From Sphingomonas radiodurans (GTDB lineage Bacteria > Pseudomonadota > Alphaproteobacteria > Sphingomonadales > Sphingomonadaceae), in the NCBI RefSeq assembly GCF_020866845.1, contig NZ_CP086594.1:2811001-2875000 (forward strand): a DNA stretch of 64,000 bases, given 5' to 3'. A model generated the notes under the pieces. That model saw only the letters and a program-made list of their open reading frames with translations, was not told the DNA's origin and did not search any database. Position 1 is the first letter of the stretch; each line of letters opens with the position of its first letter. The position numbers and the translations under genes were made by a program. Shown here piece by piece: positions 63,656-64,000 of this stretch.

Positions 63656-64000
63656 GTGTCGGCGAAGCTGCGCCGCAACTGGTCGCCCGAGCAGGTTTCG
63701 GGTTGGCTGGGGCGTCGCTTTCCGGACGAAGAGCAGCAACGTGTGTCTCACGAGACGATCTATAAGAGCCTCTATATTCAGGCGCGCGGCGTGCTGAAGA
63801 AGGAGCTGCTCGAGCATCTGCGGGCCAAGCGCACGATCCGCCGCTCGCGCCATGCCAGCCTGAAGCGCGACGGGCTCGGCCAGATCAGGGACGCAGTCTC
63901 GATCAGCGAACGGCCCGCGTCGGTCGAGGACCGCGCGGTACCCGGGCATTGGGAGGGCGACCTCATCTCGGGCGCGCGCGGCAGCCATGTCGTGACGCTG
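63656..64000 (+). pseudogene. IS30-family transposase fragment, cut by IS and window edge
   Basis: A 115-codon frame with no start codon of its own. It begins directly at the IS3 boundary and is still open at the window end. The sequence 'KLRRNWSPEQVSGWLGRRFP', 'VSHETIYKSLYIQARGVL' and 'VPGHWEGDLISGARGSHVVT' is characteristic of IS30-family transposases, the last containing the first catalytic Asp. The N-terminal HTH part is missing, removed or displaced by the IS3 insertion. Confidence 0.85.

Overview
The window looks like chromosomal DNA of a sphingomonad (Sphingomonas or a close relative, Alphaproteobacteria). The evidence is high GC with strong GC3 bias, tightly packed operons with many ATGA/GTGA overlaps, TonB-dependent receptors, a ybgC-tolQRAB-pal cluster, and many short GC-rich extragenic palindromes. 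Species identity is inferred from style, not from a marker gene.

Layout. 1-2.3 kb: a secreted hypothetical protein cut by the window edge, then a sulfite dehydrogenase pair (Tat-exported Mo subunit plus monohaem c-type subunit). 2.5-6.4 kb: glycerol-3-phosphate catabolism, glpD-glpR divergent from glpK. 6.7-9 kb: an AT-richer orphan gene and a GH130-type enzyme. 9.1-14.1 kb: vitamin B12 uptake, with a clear cobalamin riboswitch ahead of a BtuB-like receptor, then BtuF, BtuC and BtuD. 14.3-27.7 kb: mostly housekeeping genes (SGNH esterase, cyclophilin, coaD, ispA, xseB, a membrane diguanylate cyclase, an S9 peptidase, ubiG, lysC, YjbQ, a nitronate monooxygenase-like enzyme, a GT61 glycosyltransferase, a lipoprotein). 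27.8-32.6 kb: the Tol-Pal envelope operon. 32.8-36.8 kb: a LytTR response regulator coupled to a large GAF-repeat hybrid histidine kinase. 36.9-39.1 kb: an ABC importer whose permease and binding protein are fused. 40.4-46 kb: a surface-glycan locus with a 1173-residue glycosyltransferase/sulfotransferase fusion, a second GT2 and a nucleotide-sugar epimerase. 46-51.7 kb: ychF, obgE, rpmA, rplU, hspQ and small genes, then tRNA-Ser(CGA). 52.5-59.5 kb: a five-gene catabolic operon reading TonB receptor, cytochrome P450, AraC regulator, alcohol dehydrogenase, aldehyde dehydrogenase. 59.8-64 kb: an insertion-sequence scar with two inverted copies of one IS3-family element (one internally deleted), broken flanking genes and a truncated IS30-type transposase.

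How parts work together. The P450 operon reads as uptake of a hydrophobic substrate followed by hydroxylation to an alcohol, oxidation to an aldehyde and then to an acid, with its own AraC activator. The B12 genes form a complete outer-membrane to cytoplasm import route whose receptor is under riboswitch control. The glycan locus joins sugar transfer, possible sulfation and sugar-nucleotide epimerisation. At least five families of palindromic repeats fill the intergenic gaps; one copy lies in frame inside the giant glycosyltransferase gene and another separates tolQ from tolR.

Most promising for novelty: the GT2-sulfotransferase fusion with a palindromic repeat translated in its linker, the P450 operon, and the triplicated GAF kinase. 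No CRISPR array, rRNA operon or prophage was seen.
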